Source: Gamarada debralockiae
Taxonomy: Eukaryota; Ascomycota; Leotiomycetes; Helotiales; Hyphodiscaceae
NCBI GenBank assembly: GCA_002803225.1
Contig: NXFV01001064.1
Span: forward strand, 1 to 18,507
Direction: 5' to 3'
DNA length: 18,507 bases
The notes under the pieces: model-generated
Seen by the model: only the letters and a program-made list of their open reading frames with translations
Told to the model about the DNA's origin: nothing
Database searches by the model: none
Translations under genes and position numbers: made by a program
Shown: positions 18,273-18,507 of the stretch, one piece after another
Layout: the number at the start of each line of letters is the position of its first letter
How positions within the stretch are numbered: the first letter of the stretch is position 1

Positions 18273-18507
18273 AGGGCTTCTTGACCCAAATTGGCGCAAG
18301 AATGGACACCCCTCCAGGATCAGCCTTTGTGGAAGGGCGATTTGAATGATTTGTTGTCGAGTAGGTAGTAAAAGTGAAGTTGAACGATTATGAGTGTGGA
18401 ATGTTGCTGTTGGACGATGGGATATAGGATGAAGAATATCTCAGAAACTACAATCTACAGGGGTAAATAAATGTAAAATACTGTGGAAATTACGAGCTGT
18501 CTGACCA
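18273..18507. other. Right-edge sequence upstream of the small minus-strand gene
   Basis: Presumed 5' flank of the small basic gene; no motif or coding frame could be supported. Confidence 0.3.

Overview
The window reads as nuclear DNA of a filamentous ascomycete (Pezizomycotina). The protein-coding genes carry many short GT-AG introns (about 44-67 nt, with CTAAC/CTGAC-type branch sites). The families present are also fungal: a HET-domain protein, a fungal Thi4, a lactose-permease-type MFS transporter and secreted fungal-only families. The species cannot be fixed from sequence alone; no plasmid, phage or intact transposon was seen.

Layout. 1-990: AT-rich, decayed ground holding the C-terminal relic of a HET-type gene (210-607, +). 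990-1852 (+): a two-exon gene for a small secreted protein. 1853-3368: mostly non-coding, with a decayed minus-strand exon at 2016-2271. 3369-4952 (-): AP endonuclease of the endonuclease IV/Apn1 family, with all nine metal ligands and a long lysine-rich N-terminal extension. 5073-5438 (-): a doubtful small ORF. 5616-7197 (+): thi4 (thiamine thiazole synthase), with promoter, a 5'-UTR intron carrying a TPP riboswitch, and a three-exon coding region. 7198-9325: long spacer with a 9-bp tandem repeat, a broken zinc-finger-like minus-strand ORF and a perfect inverted repeat. 9326-11560 (+): a complete two-exon HET-domain gene. 11561-13015: spacer, then a tentative multi-exon minus-strand gene. 13162-15009 (-) and 15848-17628 (+): a divergent pair made of a five-exon secreted protein and a five-exon MFS sugar transporter, sharing an 838-bp intergenic region. 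17961-18272 (-): a small basic hypothetical protein.

The strongest biology is the thi4 leader. The aptamer core is unmistakable and lies inside a predicted 5'-UTR intron. Two 7-nt blocks of the aptamer are perfectly complementary to two blocks beside a candidate 5' splice site, one of them ending exactly at the GT. Splicing at that site keeps two upstream ORFs, one of which overlaps the thi4 start codon. This is the architecture known for TPP-controlled alternative splicing in fungi, read here directly from sequence. The divergent secreted-protein/sugar-transporter pair suggests a small nutrient-acquisition unit. The HET gene and HET relic mark the flanks as fast-evolving accessory DNA.
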